Shown here: piece by piece, positions 24,276-36,758 of the stretch
Layout: each line of letters begins with the position of its first letter
Numbering within the stretch: the stretch's first letter is position 1
Source of the DNA: Stenocarpella maydis
Lineage: Eukaryota; Ascomycota; Sordariomycetes; Diaporthales; Diaporthaceae
Reading direction: 5' to 3'
DNA: 64,000 nucleotides
Assembly (NCBI GenBank): GCA_002270565.1
Contig: NQMI01000081.1
Coordinates: 127,748 to 191,747 of the forward strand
Translations under genes and position numbers: made by a program
Notes under the pieces: model-generated
Told to the model about the DNA's origin: nothing
Seen by the model: the letters and a program-made list of their open reading frames with translations, nothing else
Database searches by the model: none

Positions 24276-26901
24276 GGTGGTGGTGATCCTTTCCTAGTTC
24301 TTTGTTTCCTCTTCGTCCCGCTTGGAAATTATATTCTGCCCGGTCGGGGAGGTGATACAAGACGGTTCGAGGGAATGACGTCCCCGATTATATGGCCCGA
24401 GTGTGGGTGTGGCCAAAGCTGCCCTCCTGTTGCCGGGTTCACGGAGGCTTATGAAGAATGAACGCAGCGCGATGGCGCGGTACCTGTTGGGATGTCGCGA
24501 GCGCGTATTGTCTCAAACAGTCGAATTTGCCCACTCGTGGAGCTGTCTCGGAATGCCCTTGTGTCAAGATGGTGCCCGCTGCCCCGTTGAGGAACCGCAG
24601 GGATCAAGTTCACTGCTGTGCTCTGTTTGATCTGGTGGAGCTTATATTCCAGCTCTGGATTGCTGAGGCATTGACGGCCGGGGGGGGGGCTCCTCGATGC
24701 CAAGCTGGACACAGGTGAAACAAGCGGGATTCGGGGGTTGGTGTTGGGATGATTGACAAAACAAATGTTGGAACAAGCGACGAACTGCCGGGGGGGCTGG
24801 CCTCGGGCGAGAGGTGTGAAGATCAGCGAGTGGGACTTGAGATATGTTTTTATTTGGAATCATAAAACTCGGGAGGCGAGAACAGACGACCAGAGCGGAA
24901 GAGAGTGGATGGTAGATGGGACGGGCTCCATGTATGTGTGCACCGGACAACCACCTGTGTATGTACGTGCGTGCAGTGTGGTCATGCGGGCGAGGAGGGG
25001 GCACGTATTAATATGCCCCGTCTGGGGAAGGACGGTAGGGAGCTTGTGTGGTTTGGGCTCTTTGGTTTCCTGCTCAGGGAAGTGCTCTTCGCCCTGGCCG
25101 GGGCCGGGCTGATGAGGCTGAGCCAGGGATGTGCTCACTGCTCGGGGCATTGTAATAAAATATAGGAGGTGCCGTGCAGGACCTGAGGGCAGAGGACATG
25201 GGCAACATAACAACCCAGCCTACCTGGGCATGTGTGCACACTGCCTGTGTAGGCACGGATAACGTGGGCCGTGCAGCACCTACTGGGCAACAAGTACCTG
25301 GGCATGTGGGAGAAGAGCAGGCCGGACCGAGAGCGAAGAGAGGCCAGCACAGGCCACCACAGGCCAGCCCAAGCCCTCTGACTGGGTGGAGCGTAGAGTC
25401 TGAGGACTAACACCCTCGGACCGGGGACCATGTCGCTCCCTCGAGTGCACCGTCCTTCAGCCAGCCCAATGACGGCACGGCAAGGACCAGGCACCACAAC
25501 GTCCCTCCAGAGCGATCCTTGGGCCAGCTGGCGGACCGGCACACGTGCATTGACCAGAGAAGGAGCAACATCACCGTGTACGCCTTGGCACACTAGACTG
25601 CAGTCTTGTTAAATTGCCCATCATGGACCTGAGCCCGATGGCCTGAACTCTGTTGGTCGCGCAACGGTGCTGGCCGTGGCACACCAGGTGAATACCTAGG
25701 TAGTGTAGACAATGCTCCGGCTCGTCAGTCATGCTGTCAGGAAGCATCACCCCCTGACGGACGACCTTCGATGGACCCCGAAACCTAAACCTAAGCCTAG
25801 CATCTTAAATATGCCGCTGACCCGGCTAAGCCCGCCCAGTCCGCCGTCCTGGATGGCTGCCATTGGCTGTGGCGGACAGCCTCCCTCCAGTGTCTGGCCT
25901 CTGCCCGGTAAGCCGCGCTAGTTCCCGTGGGCCGGGGCGGCCATCACAATGACAGCCAGGACAGGGAGGGGCACCTCATGGCGTGTCGTGCGGGTGGGCC
26001 AGCGTGCGCTGTCCGCCCATGGCGATGGGACCCTGGTGTTCTACGGACCACACTACCCAAGGTAGGTAGTCTTTGAGCAACCGTGTCCACCCTCTTTTCC
26101 TTCCTCTGGTGTAGGGATTTATTGTTCTCTGGGGAGACAGCTCCCGCCTGCAGGTTGCAGCAGTACCCAGGCAGGTCTGGGGCAGGAAATACGAGCACTC
26201 ACAAGACAGAGTTAGCACCCAAGGTTGAACCACCTTCTCCAATGGCACCTTTACCCCCCACTAGAGTGTTTCTTTTTGGCTAAATCTCAAGCTAGCCCCT
26301 TATAAATAGAGTACTAGTGCTCCAAAGGGAGGATAATTAGGAATCATATCTACCTAGGCATTATCCTAAAAGCAATGCTGTGTTGAATTCCGTGGTTTGC
26401 GAGTGCTTGATCTTTTGCCCCAGGCTTGCCAGGGTCCTCTGACGGCCCACTTTCAACCTCGTCGTCCAGGAAGAGTTGATGTCGTAGCCCACCGAGTCCT
26501 CGGCCTGTGCGGCAATCCAAGGCTCCCTTCGGTCAAATCCCGCTCACCTCATGTCCGTTCTTTGACACCTCGACTGCCGACTTCCGCGCCGACTCAGTTA
26601 CTGTTGATCAACCTCGTAGAGGGATTGATTCACCCATCCAGAGGGCAAGATCCGGCACAGGCTCAGGGGCGCATTGACATGACTGTTTTCCCGCCGTGCC
26701 CTTCTCGCGCAGCCTGGACCGGTCCACGCCAAGCAGCCAGCCACACGCGGGAGCTGAGTAAGGCCGCAGAGGCCGTCTCGCGGAATGCATTGCAATATAA
26801 TCTGGCGATAGTTCAGCCGCCATTGTCTCAACCCGGCTGGCACGACTCTGGGAGGCGGTGCAGATTATACGACGTTGTCTAGTGTATTCATCGACAGCCG
26901 A

Positions 26902-26905
<4 letters not shown>

Positions 26906-26932
<27 letters not shown>
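26906..26932. repeat. Run of 27 Ts
   Basis: Twenty-seven consecutive Ts. On the other strand this is a poly-A run, which could mark the tail of a decayed non-LTR element, but no coding remnant is seen beside it. Confidence 0.9.
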
Positions 26933-27135
26933 ACATAACAGTAATGTAGTTAGGGTCGGGCTCCATTTGCGGGTTGAAAATCCCGCTGCCTGGAAGGATT
27001 GCATCGGCTGCCAGACAGTTGTTTTCCTGCACGGCTTGGCCAAGCTTCAGCCCTAGCTTTGTGATGCTGCCCACGCATCCTTGTGCCGATCGTATCCAAC
27101 ACGGACCTGGCCGTGCTGCTTCGTCTTGAGCCGGG

Positions 27136-27158
27136 GGCAGGCAGGCAGGCAGGCAGGC
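27136..27158. repeat. GGCA tetranucleotide repeat
   Basis: About five and a half GGCA units in intergenic DNA. Confidence 0.85.
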
Positions 27159-27833
27159 CAAGACCATGTTCAAATGGACTGAGGCCATCGCGAGGCTGTT
27201 GCTGGCACGACCTCGGGGTTTTCACCCGGCCAATGACTCGATCCCTCCTTGGTGAGCTAGCGGGCACTGCCCAGATCTCAGCATTGCGAGGCTATTGTGA
27301 GGCCGGCAGGTGTGGTAGCGTTGAAATTCTAGGTCTGCCGGCTCTGCCTAGTGCCACATGGTACAATGCATAGTGTACATACTGCGTGGGCACGAGTAGA
27401 ATCGTCAGGATCAGAATGGATTGTGCGTGTGGGCGCGTGTGTGGCAGTTCATATGTGATAGGCTTCCCCAGACGTTCAGACGATCTCCACTCTGTGCGAG
27501 GTCAAGCTTTCTTGTCTTGACCAATCTCTCGGGCATCAGGATGTGAGGCAGGTTTTGACGAGACGGCCTGCGGCCTTGGCACGTCTCGCAGCGTCCTTGT
27601 CAGGTTTTGCTTCTTCAGGGGGAAACAGATCTGGCGCCGAGCCTGGGCCCCCTGCCCCCATCTCCAATCTCCGCCGTCACATCCCCTGGAGGATCCACCG
27701 GCCACCAGGCCAAGCTGGCTTGTCGCCTCCTTATCGTTATCGCCATCGCCATTTCAACGTCGCGTCCAGGCGCCGCGCTTATTAGTGTACAGCCTGTGCA
27801 TGGAGGAAGGACGCCCAGGTTCACAGCCGCTCA

Positions 27834-29656
27834 ATGGCTCCTCCTTCGGGGCTTCAGTTCTCATCAAGAGCCTCCGACTACAGTGACAAGACCGAGCGCC
27901 TGCCGCCCCTGGCGCGCTCCGTGACCGTCCCCACCAGCTTCCAACAAGAGCAACAGTCGGCAGCAACAGCAGCATCATCAACATCATCGTCCTCGTACCA
28001 CGCCAGGTCCGACCCGTCGCACCTTGCGCCCGAAGATGCCTTCCACGCCGCCTCCCCCACCCGAAGATTAAACGACTTCGGGCCCCCCGGCAACAGGGAC
28101 CACATCCCACGCCATCTGTATCGCAAGGACGGCGGCAGCAGGAGTCGCAGTCGGCGGCGGCGGAAGAGGCCGTGGAAGAAACTGCTGTGGGTCAAGCAGT
28201 CGTGTAAGTACTCGAGTGATATGCGTCTTGGGGGGCCTGGTTGCAATCGATGGCCCTACGCAGCAGCAAGGCTGATGAGGTCGACCGCACAGATCCGGAC
28301 AACTACACCGACCAGGGGACCTTCCTCGAAAACCTCCAGCGCAACCCTCGGCTCAAGCCTTACGACTTCTGGCCCCTTGTCGCAGATTCTACCGTCATCG
28401 TACAACATGTCTGCACCGTATGCATATTTGTCGTCTGCTTCGTGGGTATTCACCAGGGGCGGCTGAGTCCCGTCGCCGTCGTCGGTTGGGGTTCCATCGC
28501 GACGTCGGTTGGCTGGTTCCTGTGGGATTGGTGGGTGGGAAAAGAGGGCGAGAATGATGATATCGAGACCCTCCACAGGACAAGGAGCATCGGCCCCAGA
28601 CACTACCGCCGCTCTTCACGGCCCCAGGATGAGAAGCGAAACTCGGTCGGAGGGAGCGGCAGTGGGAGCGGCAGTGGGGGCCAGGGAGAAGAGGGCATCG
28701 CGGCCTCACAGACCGTTTCCGGAGCAGCTAGCAGCAGCGCGTCGACACTGCCGTCGGCCGAAAGCTCCACCTCGAACTTGCTCATGCCCCCGGGCCAGGC
28801 ACTTCTGCCGAACACAAGCGCCAGCGCCAGTGCCACCAATCTCTTGTCTGCGAAGCCATACTCCGCATCTGCGAGCTCCCTGCTCTCTGCTGCCTCCCAG
28901 CACAGCATGTCTGGCACGGCCGCAAACCAGCCGCGGTCCCGCCGGACATCCTCCCCCCTTGACCCCGCGGGCCCACAGCTCAAACACCGGCCCTCGTCGC
29001 CCCTCCGAGGTGGAAGGGCTCACCTGCGTATGAACACCATCAAATCGGCGATTCTCATCTACTTCACCCTCCTCGGCCTGTCCCCGATCCTCAAGTCCCT
29101 CACCCTCTCGACCTCCTCCGACAGTATCTGGGCCATGTCCTTCTGGCTGCTGGCCATCAACATCTTCTTCTTCGACTACTCGGGCGCATGGGTCGGCGTC
29201 AACAAGTTCCCCGTCGCATCTCTGTCCACCAATGCCGCCCTCATGGCCTCGACCGTGCTGGCCAGCCGCCTGCCGTCGACGGGCCAGGTGTTCAGCCTGA
29301 CACTGTTCAGTATCGAGGTCTTCGGCCTCTTCCCTGTCTTCCGCCGCTATGCGCGCCACCGCAGTTGGCGGTACCACGTGATCCTGACAGTGCTGCTGGT
29401 TCTCGGTGCGGGCGGCGGCGTGGGCATGATTCTCGGCGGTGCCGACTGTGATGGGCCTGCTGCCTGCGAGAACCAGCCCTGGCCCTGGGCGAGTGGCCTT
29501 CTGGGCATGGTGGTCGGCTGTGTTATCGCCGCCGTCGCCATGGGTGGTTGCAGCTGGTGGCTGATCGGGCTGCAGAAGTACAAAAATGAGATTTACGGCC
29601 CCTGGGACCCTGCGCGACCGATTATTATCAGCCGGAGGCACTGGGATGATGACTGA
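27834..29656 (+). CDS. gpi2: GPI2, subunit of GPI-N-acetylglucosaminyltransferase (PIG-C)
   Basis: CDS join(27834..28203,28293..29656), 577 residues. GPI2/PIG-C is a membrane subunit of the ER complex that transfers GlcNAc to phosphatidylinositol, the first step of GPI-anchor synthesis. The intron (89 bases, GTAAGT) joins LWVKQS to YPDNYTDQGTFLENLQRNPR, and the sequence NPRLKPYDFWPLVADSTVIVQHV is the signature region of the family. At least seven hydrophobic segments follow, including VCIFVVCFVGI, ILIYFTLLGLSPIL, FWLLAINIFFFDY, LTLFSIEVFGLFPVF and MVVGCVIAAVAMGG. Between the second and third membrane segments lies a Ser/Gly/Ala-rich loop of about 140 residues (28560-29010), and the N-terminal 120 residues are also extended. 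Both make the protein much longer than yeast Gpi2 (about 280 residues) and look disordered. Confidence 0.93.
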
Positions 29657-31145
29657 TTAGGATACGTCTATATAATATCTATGGTTTGAATGAGGACTCT
29701 TTTCACGTTCAACGCCCGCCCGCCTCGCCTCCTTATGGAAATCTCGTCCCTCTCGTGATGACAAATGGGGCATTTTTGAAGCTATAATTGTATCACATGC
29801 CATACACAGCAGCAACGAGGTCCAGCGACTTCTCAGCCCTAGCGGACCAAACAGCAAGCATCTCTGCCTAGAGCAAAGGCGGACCCATCTTTTTGGAAAA
29901 CATCAATCAGCTCCAAGGCACGCAGGTGTATGCCGGCTTTGCTCGTTTATTAACCGAGGCTGAGAAGCACTACGCACCCTTGTTATGAAAATACACCGCC
30001 TCGTGGCCGAGTTTCCGTGCGCTTCCTCGCAGCCACGACTCAGCACGACAGGGCTGTGCGCCCGTGCATTTCGACCCTGCCCATGCGTACGGTTTCTCCT
30101 CCAGCCGTTGACTGCAGCAGTGCGATCGAGAAAAGAGGACAGTGGAGCGCGCCGTCGACTCTACATCTCAGGCTGGCCAGAAACAGGCGGGCCTCGTATT
30201 CGACTGCTTCTCCTTCCTCTCTTGTTTCTTCGTCGTGGCCAGTGTGCCCTTGCAGCGAATTCCCCCGTGCTAATGTTCTAGGCATATATTTATGAGGACC
30301 AGGGCCGCGCCGGCAACATCACTTCCTGCCGTCTCGAGAGGGTACGGACGGGTTTGGGATGCCGGGCTCGTGTGAGCCGGACTTCCGAGACCCCATGGGA
30401 TATGGTTAACAAGGTTTTGTGAATGCGTCACAGGAGGGTCTTGACAAGCACATGGCCAGCCACGGCGAGCCGTCTTTGCCTTTACTCTAGGATCTATGTG
30501 TTCAGTCTCTCTGGGCATACTGTGTCTCATTCTGAAGAGGGGCCACCAACAAGTGCTGGTGGATTTTCTGGGTTTCTGTTCCTTGGCCACTGCACCATGT
30601 TCATTTTTTACTTTTCTGCGAGCAGCTGGTGATGGCCTCGCCTCCCTTATATAAACGCTATTTTAGTGGCCGGCTGGTACGCCTCAGCCCTGCAACGAGT
30701 ATCTTCTGGCCTTCAGAAGTGCTTCAGCCGAAATATGGTGCATGTAGCTATGAGCATTCGCGAGGGATGTGGCCATGGGCCACTCAAGGCTCCTCATATG
30801 CCGCATTCAGCCCTTGGACCCTCCTGCCCCCTCTCTTGTTGGATTCCGCAGAACACGCTCATACGCTGAGTTTGGTGTGACATCTTGGTTTTGCCCCATA
30901 CTATCTATAGCCTGCGCACATTCTCGCTCAAATGCTTGTTGTCAAGCCACTCGGGCATATTTAGTTGCCCGGTTTCATGTACAAGTGCCATTGAGCCAGC
31001 GAGGCTTTATCAACGGTGTTAGAGCTAGCTCTAGGCAGAGAATATAGGATCATACTGCCCCTTTTTCATCGAAATGGTTGGCACATTCAGTGCCTCACCA
31101 AGTTCTAAGCCTCTAGCCGGCTCCGGCCCCCTCATTGCGCGCTAT

Positions 31146-31208
31146 TACCATCAAATTCTTAGGCTAAAATCGAGTTTGGGAGGCTATTTGGGGAGGTGTC
31201 TTGGGAGT
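31146..31208 (+). repeat. Decayed dispersed repeat, copy 1
   Basis: These 63 bases align without gaps to the reverse complement of 59131-59193, with 49 of 63 positions identical by my count. Ten of the 14 differences are transitions. The conserved core is AAAATCGAGTTT. Surrounding sequence aligns only weakly, so the ends of the element are not defined. Confidence 0.65.
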
Positions 31209-31517
31209 TGTTGAGGTCGACAGAACATAATTCGTCTTCGCATCAAAACGGTTGGATTCATGATGCAGTGAGAGACGAGAAACTCTGAAGAGACAGAGGT
31301 GCGGATCCTTGAGGATTGCAATGGAGCCTCCGTAATTTTAATTCGAAATTAGGGGGCGGCGGCGGGGAGCACCTGGTGATGGCCTCGGTCTGATCGAGGC
31401 GCGTCGAACTAGCCTTCAGCGCCAACCACCACACCACCAGCCGGCCCCTGGACTAGGATTGATAAACCACTCGAACCCAGCTTCCAGCACAGTGGCTACG
31501 AAGTAACACTTCAATCG

Positions 31518-31566
31518 CAAAAAAAAAAAAATAAAAAAATAAAAAAAATAAAAATAAAAATAAAAA
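31518..31566. repeat. A-rich low-complexity tract
   Basis: Nearly pure A with single Ts, of the form (A4-13 T)n. It lies 300-350 bases downstream of the dispersed repeat copy and could be a decayed poly-A tail or simple slippage. Confidence 0.85.
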
Positions 31567-31845
31567 GTTAAGTTTCAAATCAGCACAGGGGGGGCAAAGG
31601 GTGCAGCTCGGGTGGATTAGGATGCACACGCTCAATCTAGGAAAGAGAACCAAATTCAACATAAAACAAAAAACAATAGAGGAAGAAAGAAAGAAACATA
31701 TGAACTGCCATCTAACAGGAGTAGGTCTCAGTTGGCCAAACCTTCTGCCCCTTTAATCAACTTTTTGCTCACTCATGAGGACGAGCGAGTATGGCAAATA
31801 TGTGTTCATTCATGTTTTTCTTGACCATACCCAATGTATATAATC

Positions 31846-33862
31846 TTATGCGTCTAGCTTAAGCTTGTCTAGCATGGTATCAATCTTCCTCAAGAGGATC
31901 TGGTAGTTCATCGCATCTAGGTCGAACTCATCATCAACAACTTCTCCCTCCAGCGTCTTGACACCACCAGCAGCATGATTTTGCGGCGAGGCACCATCAG
32001 TAGCAGAAGTGGCCAGCCCTCCAGTCGCTACACCATTCGTGTCCGAACCCTTGGTGGCATCAGAACTCTCTCCATTGGCAACGGCCAGCCCCTCCACAGC
32101 CTCGGGACGGATTTCTCCTTCCTCGTCCAGCATCTCATCCAGCCCTGCATCCTCAAACCTAAGTCGAAAGCGCTCCGAGAGGTAGTATCGTATGTCGTCG
32201 AGAAGCTCGATCGTGTCGGTCTCCTCTCTCCGTCTGAGCCTCGAGGCAGACTCCTGTATGAGCTCTGCAAACTCGGGCTCGTCGATATAGTCCTCCAACC
32301 GGTAGGCCAGGTACCGCGCCGCGAACTCTTCCAGTCTCTGAACCCGAAGAGCCCAGGCCGCGTGAATAACATCATACACATTAATCGGCTCGACCTCGAC
32401 CTGCTCGGCGTGGCCCCCGGAGTGCGTGCGGTCGACGAGGACGTTCCCGGTCGCGCTCCCCAGCGTGCTGATAGTCTGTGCAGCCTTGCTCTTGAGTCGG
32501 TCCATCAGGAGCATGTCTGAGGTATAGAGCAATTCCAGAGCGAGGTCAAGTGGGCAGTCTGATTTCTCAGTATACATGAACCTCAGGATTATCTCCAGGA
32601 TCTCCGGCGCGCAGTCAACTTTGATAATGTGAAGGAACTCAGACTCCTGCGCCTCCTTGAACTCGCTCGAGAACATCGTTTCAAAGTAAGGGGACCTGAT
32701 CAACATGGCTTTGTGCACAGGAAAGACGGTGGATTTCCGAGGCTGGCGCGTAGCCTCTTGCTGGTCCGCCGTCTGCGATGCAGGCCCGATTGGGATTCCG
32801 TTGGCCCCGATTATGTTCGCCTCTTGGTCGTCTGCGCCTCCATCCTCATCGCCGTCATCAGCGTCATCGGCCCGCAGTAAGCAGTCGGCGAAGATGGAGT
32901 TGTCCCGTTTCCACTTGATCTCGTTGACCATCTTCGTATCCACCGCCATCTTGTGCCGCACGACACGCTCCTGGAAGAAACTCTCGACCTGCTGCTGCGC
33001 CCTCTGGATCTCGTCCTGATACCTCTGCCTCGCCAAGCGTCGGTCGTCAAGGGTGAGGGCCGCCTCCCAGAGCTTTTCGACCTCGAGCTGTCTGCTGATC
33101 TTGTCGATGCCCTTGAACACCTCGTCCTCGGTGCTTGAGCTACGAGGGTCAACCAGTTCCCTCGGAAGCTCGTCCAGGTAAAGATACTGGACCACAAGGC
33201 GAAAAGACTCGACTGGCACCGCGCTGGACAATTTCCAGTGCGTCGTCTCAGGTGCGTCAGCCAGCTTCGCCCTGAAATACGGTGTCCTCGCCGAGAGCAA
33301 GAACTTGTGCAAGTGGAGGTCTTGCGAGCCCGAAGTCAGGGTGATATCTGCGGTTTTTGGTGTCTGCCGTGTCAGCAAGGACGTGATGTGCGATGACCAG
33401 GGCTGCAGCGGATCGGTTGATTTCGAGTAGTCATAAGACAACAGGAGGTTCCTTATCCGGTCGTTGAGGGCGTTATACACTGCTCTTTCGCCCTGGAAGG
33501 TATTCCGCTCCGCGAGTGCACCTGCATTGGCATCAGTAACTGCCCTCACCGTGAGGCCAATCCCGTGTCACAAGGGGTGGCGCACCTGATTCCAACAGGA
33601 GCTGGACGAGCTCGAAGTGGCCGCAGAGGCTGGCGATGATGAGTGGGGTATAGTCGAAGGCATCTTTCCCGTTGATATTAACACCGTTCGATATCAGCTC
33701 CTGACAGGTCTTGAGATCCCCTTTCCTGCAGGCGCCCAGAAATTTGGTGAAATCGGAGGTGAGATCGAGGGGGTTCTCATCGCGGAGGATCCCCTGCTGG
33801 ATCAGCTTGTGCTCGTCCTTGAGCTTGGCCTCGAGCTCATGTTTCTTGAGCACTCCGGCCAT
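31846..33862 (-). CDS. Ankyrin-repeat and tandem BTB/POZ protein (ABTB1/BPOZ-like)
   Basis: CDS complement(join(31846..33521,33586..33862)), 650 residues. The intron (64 bases, donor GTGCGC) joins LLLESG to ALAERNTFQGERAVYNAL in frame. Residues 35-100 hold two ankyrin repeats (FLGACRKGDLKTCQELISNG and DYTPLIIASLCGHFELVQLL). A first BTB domain follows (about 150-215; DITLTSGSQDLHLHKFLLSA, FRLVVQYLYLDELP). After a charged linker comes a second (about 310-400; FPVHKAMLIRSPYFETMF, ILEIILRFMYTEKSDCP). The order ankyrin-BTB-BTB is that of human ABTB1 and its yeast and fission-yeast relatives; fission-yeast members bind cullin 3, so a substrate-adaptor role in ubiquitination is an inference. The C-terminal 60 residues are acidic and variable. 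It shares a 0.6 kb divergent promoter region with the NIMA kinase. Confidence 0.87.
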
Positions 33863-34464
33863 GGTGCGGACTCGGGTGTCACAACAAGCAGATAGATGAT
33901 GATTCTATGGCACAGATCTATCAAGAGACAAGAAGAAGCCGGCGGCGACACCCTGCCCGCCCGGAGCACACTACAAAGCCGCCCGAGGCCGTCGGAGTTA
34001 AGCCCAGCGACACCGGGTGGCGCGCTCTTGGGGGCGTAACTGCTCCGTACCGGGTCGTCATTGCGGCTTATCGATAGCGTTGCAGCGTCGGCGGGGCCCC
34101 CGCAGCTCGCAGTTGACGCCATGCAAAAAATGGTTGCCCAGGCAATTCGTCTGTTGACATTTACTTTTAGGAACATGCATGTGTCCGAGCACTAACCACC
34201 TCACCTTGCTCGCCTCAGCAACACCTTGATCCTCACAACCCCCGATACCTCCCACGGCTGCATCCAGAGGCTCCTCCATTTCTTCCAAAACAACAAACCC
34301 GACCTGGGTCTACCACGCCATACTAACACCAGCAGGTACACACTCATCACGACTCGGACCCTGAACAATCCATCCATCGCCTTTATTTGCCTCCCCCCTT
34401 TAGCTTATGGATCATCCCTCCCAACCTGCCCATTGACAAAGGCTGCCCGGTCCCTCACTTCAAC
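33863..34464. promoter_or_regulatory. Divergent promoter region, BTB gene and NIMA kinase
   Basis: 602 bases separate the two start codons, so both promoters and 5' leaders lie here. The part next to the kinase (34190-34460) is C/T-rich, as usual in fungal 5' leaders. No specific binding site is assigned. Confidence 0.6.
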
Positions 34465-36758
34465 ATGTCGTTGGACAGCTCTGACAAGTACGAGGTCCTC
34501 GAGAAGATCGGTACGCATTGTCCGCTGCCGCCATAGCAGCACCACACGCCGGGGCATCCAGCCACGTTGACATGGATGCGATCTTGCTGACACCGAACCT
34601 CGCACACAGGCCATGGCTCCTTTGGGATTATCCGAAAAGTTCGCAGGAAGGAGGACAACATGGTCCTCTGCCGCAAGGAGATCAGCTACCTCAAGATGTC
34701 ACAGAAGGAGAGGGAGCAGCTCCATGCAGAGTTCACCATCCTCTCCTCTCTCCGCCACCCGAACATCGTTGGGTACTACAGCCGGGAGCACCTCAAGACC
34801 ACACAGGACCTCCACATCTACATGGAGTACTGCGGAAATGGCGACCTCGGCCGCGTCATCCGGGACCTGCAGACCAAGAGTCAATACGCAGAGGAGGCAT
34901 TCGTCTGGAGCATATTCTCACAGCTCGTCACCGCTCTATACCGGTGCCACTACGGCGTCGACCCCCCAGAGGTTGGAAAAGATGCCATGGGCCTGGGCCC
35001 CTCTGTAAAGCCCAAGACTCCACCGGGTGGCATGACCATTCTGCACCGGGACCTGAAACCAGAGAATAGTGAGTTTCTAAACGTCTGGGACACCACCACA
35101 GCTCGCTAACATCACCTGTAGTCTTCCTCGGCGAGGACAACTCCGTCAAGCTTGGCGACTTTGGGCTGTCCAAGGTCTTGACATCTCAGCAGTTCGCATC
35201 AACCTACGTCGGAACCCCCTTCTACATGTCTCCCGAGATATGTGCTGCTGAGAACTACACACTCAAGTCGGACATCTGGTCATTGGGATGCATCATCTAC
35301 GAGCTCTGCACGAAGGAGCCTCCATTCAACGCCAAGTCACACTACCAGCTGGTCCAGAAGATCAAGGAGGGAAAGGTCGCACCCCTTCCAGGTGTATACT
35401 CGGCAGAGCTCAGCGCCGTCATCAGGGACTGCCTGAGGGTCAACCCGGACCGGAGGCCAGACACGGCAACACTGCTGAACCTGCCAGTCGTGCGCCTGAT
35501 GCGGAAGGAGCGGGAGGTGGTTGATCTGAGCCGCGCACTTCAGAAGCGGGAGGCAGCCCTCGCTAAGAAAGAGGAGTCGGTGAACCGACGGGCACGCGAA
35601 ATCGAAAAGAGACTCCTGCGGTTAGACTCTGAGAAGATAACCATGAAGCAGGAGATCGACTCCTCCCTGCGGCGGGAATGGGAGGCGAGGGCCCGCCTGG
35701 AGATCGACCGCCTGGTCAACCTAGAGATTGAGCAGCTCCAGAGCAAGTACGAGGAGGAGGTACAGGCCCGTGTCCAAGTCGAGCTGCAACAACACAAGAA
35801 GATGGTCTCCTTCACAAGCGAGCAGCAGAGGATGGAGCTCAGCTCATCGGCAGCCAAATCCGAGTTTCCTTACTCGTCTATCGGTGCAAGCAGCAACCAG
35901 AGCGGCTTGACTGCGGGAACAGATATGACAGACCTGTCAGAGATGGGCCCGGACACACCAAAAGACGAGCTGAAGAAGGCTGCAAGAACCCCCTTTGTCC
36001 GTGCTGCGACCATGTATGCTGGACCCCTCGGCACGCCAATGGATGTCGACAACCTCTCGCCGTCCCCTTGCGCGATCGCTTCTCTGTCCCTATCACCCCG
36101 GCGCAAGAATTCTGGAAAAGGCCCCTTCATTCACCAACCCAACATTTTTGCGAGTGACGAGTGGCGCAAGGTTCCTGAGATCCCGGACAACTTCGAAACC
36201 GAGTCGGAAGACGAGTCCGACACGACGCCGGCCTCCCCGTCTCCGACCCGGAAGGTGAAGAAGGTCCAGAACCTCTCGAGGCCAGCATTTCCTCACATGA
36301 AGACGGAGCCGTCGGGCAACCTGCTCAAGAACAAGCCGTCCCTTCCAGCACCCGCGAAGACCACCACTGGTCTGCCGCACATGGTTTCGAATCAGGAACT
36401 GCGCTCCCCCGGAGCCCTCCGCGAGCGAGACTCGCCAAACCGACAGGTCTCCAAGATCCCTTCCTTCGCGAATCTGTCCGCGGCTGGCAGTAGTGACTCA
36501 TCCACTAGGGGTGGACTGTCTCGCAAGCAACCCGTGGTCGGCCAGCAGGGCGGTAGCGGTGGTCTCGTCAGCAAGATGGGCAATGTCCGTGGCCGCACGC
36601 TCGTCGAGCTTTCGCAGGCCCGCGCAGGTGGAAAGGTGCTGCATAGCAACGAGAACCTAAAGCCCGCCCCGGTCTGGGACCCAGAGACCGTGGATGAAAT
36701 GCCCAGCCCCTTCCTAATCCGCAGCAAGCACATCCCCAAGAGCATCCCGGGACTGTAA
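34465..36758 (+). CDS. nimA: NIMA-type mitotic serine/threonine kinase
   Basis: CDS join(34465..34510,34610..35068,35122..36758), 713 residues. NIMA kinases drive entry into mitosis and act at spindle pole bodies and nuclear pores. The glycine loop IGHGSFG is at residues 15-21, split by intron 1; ATP-binding Lys38 is in LCRKEI. HRDLKPEN (161-168) is split by intron 2; DFG is at 181-183, and the activation segment ends in GTPFYMSPE. A 30-residue insertion before HRD (GVDPPEVGKD...) is typical of fungal NIMA proteins. After the kinase domain, about residues 300-420 form a coiled coil (KREAALAKKEESVNRRAREI) used for dimerisation, followed by a Ser/Pro-rich tail with many SP/TP sites and acidic PEST-like parts (ETESEDESDTTPASPSP) that suit regulated destruction. 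Length agrees with Aspergillus NimA (about 700). Intron lengths are 99 and 53. Confidence 0.96.

Larger units (their letters stand above)
24276..27833. other. Gene-free stretch of 3.6 kb
   Basis: Only short frames without motifs. Visible items are a GC-rich region around 25,300-25,400, a short telomere-like run at 25783-25800, an AT-richer island at about 26,280-26,390, a 27-base T run (26906-26932) and a GGCA repeat (27136-27158). The last few hundred bases should contain the GPI2 promoter. Confidence 0.5.
29657..31845. other. Convergent intergenic region with repeat remnants
   Basis: The 3' flanks of GPI2 and the BTB gene face each other across 2.2 kb. The right part contains one copy of a decayed dispersed repeat (31146-31208) and an A-rich low-complexity tract (31518-31566). 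No frame looks like a protein. Confidence 0.5.

Noticed and set aside
25783..25800. Telomere-like run (aacctaaacctaagcct)
   Set aside because: Only two to three imperfect units inside ordinary intergenic DNA; too short to call an interstitial telomere.
31455..31480. B-box-like GGTTCGAG on the minus strand
   Set aside because: Flanking bases do not form a five-base stem and no A-box is present.
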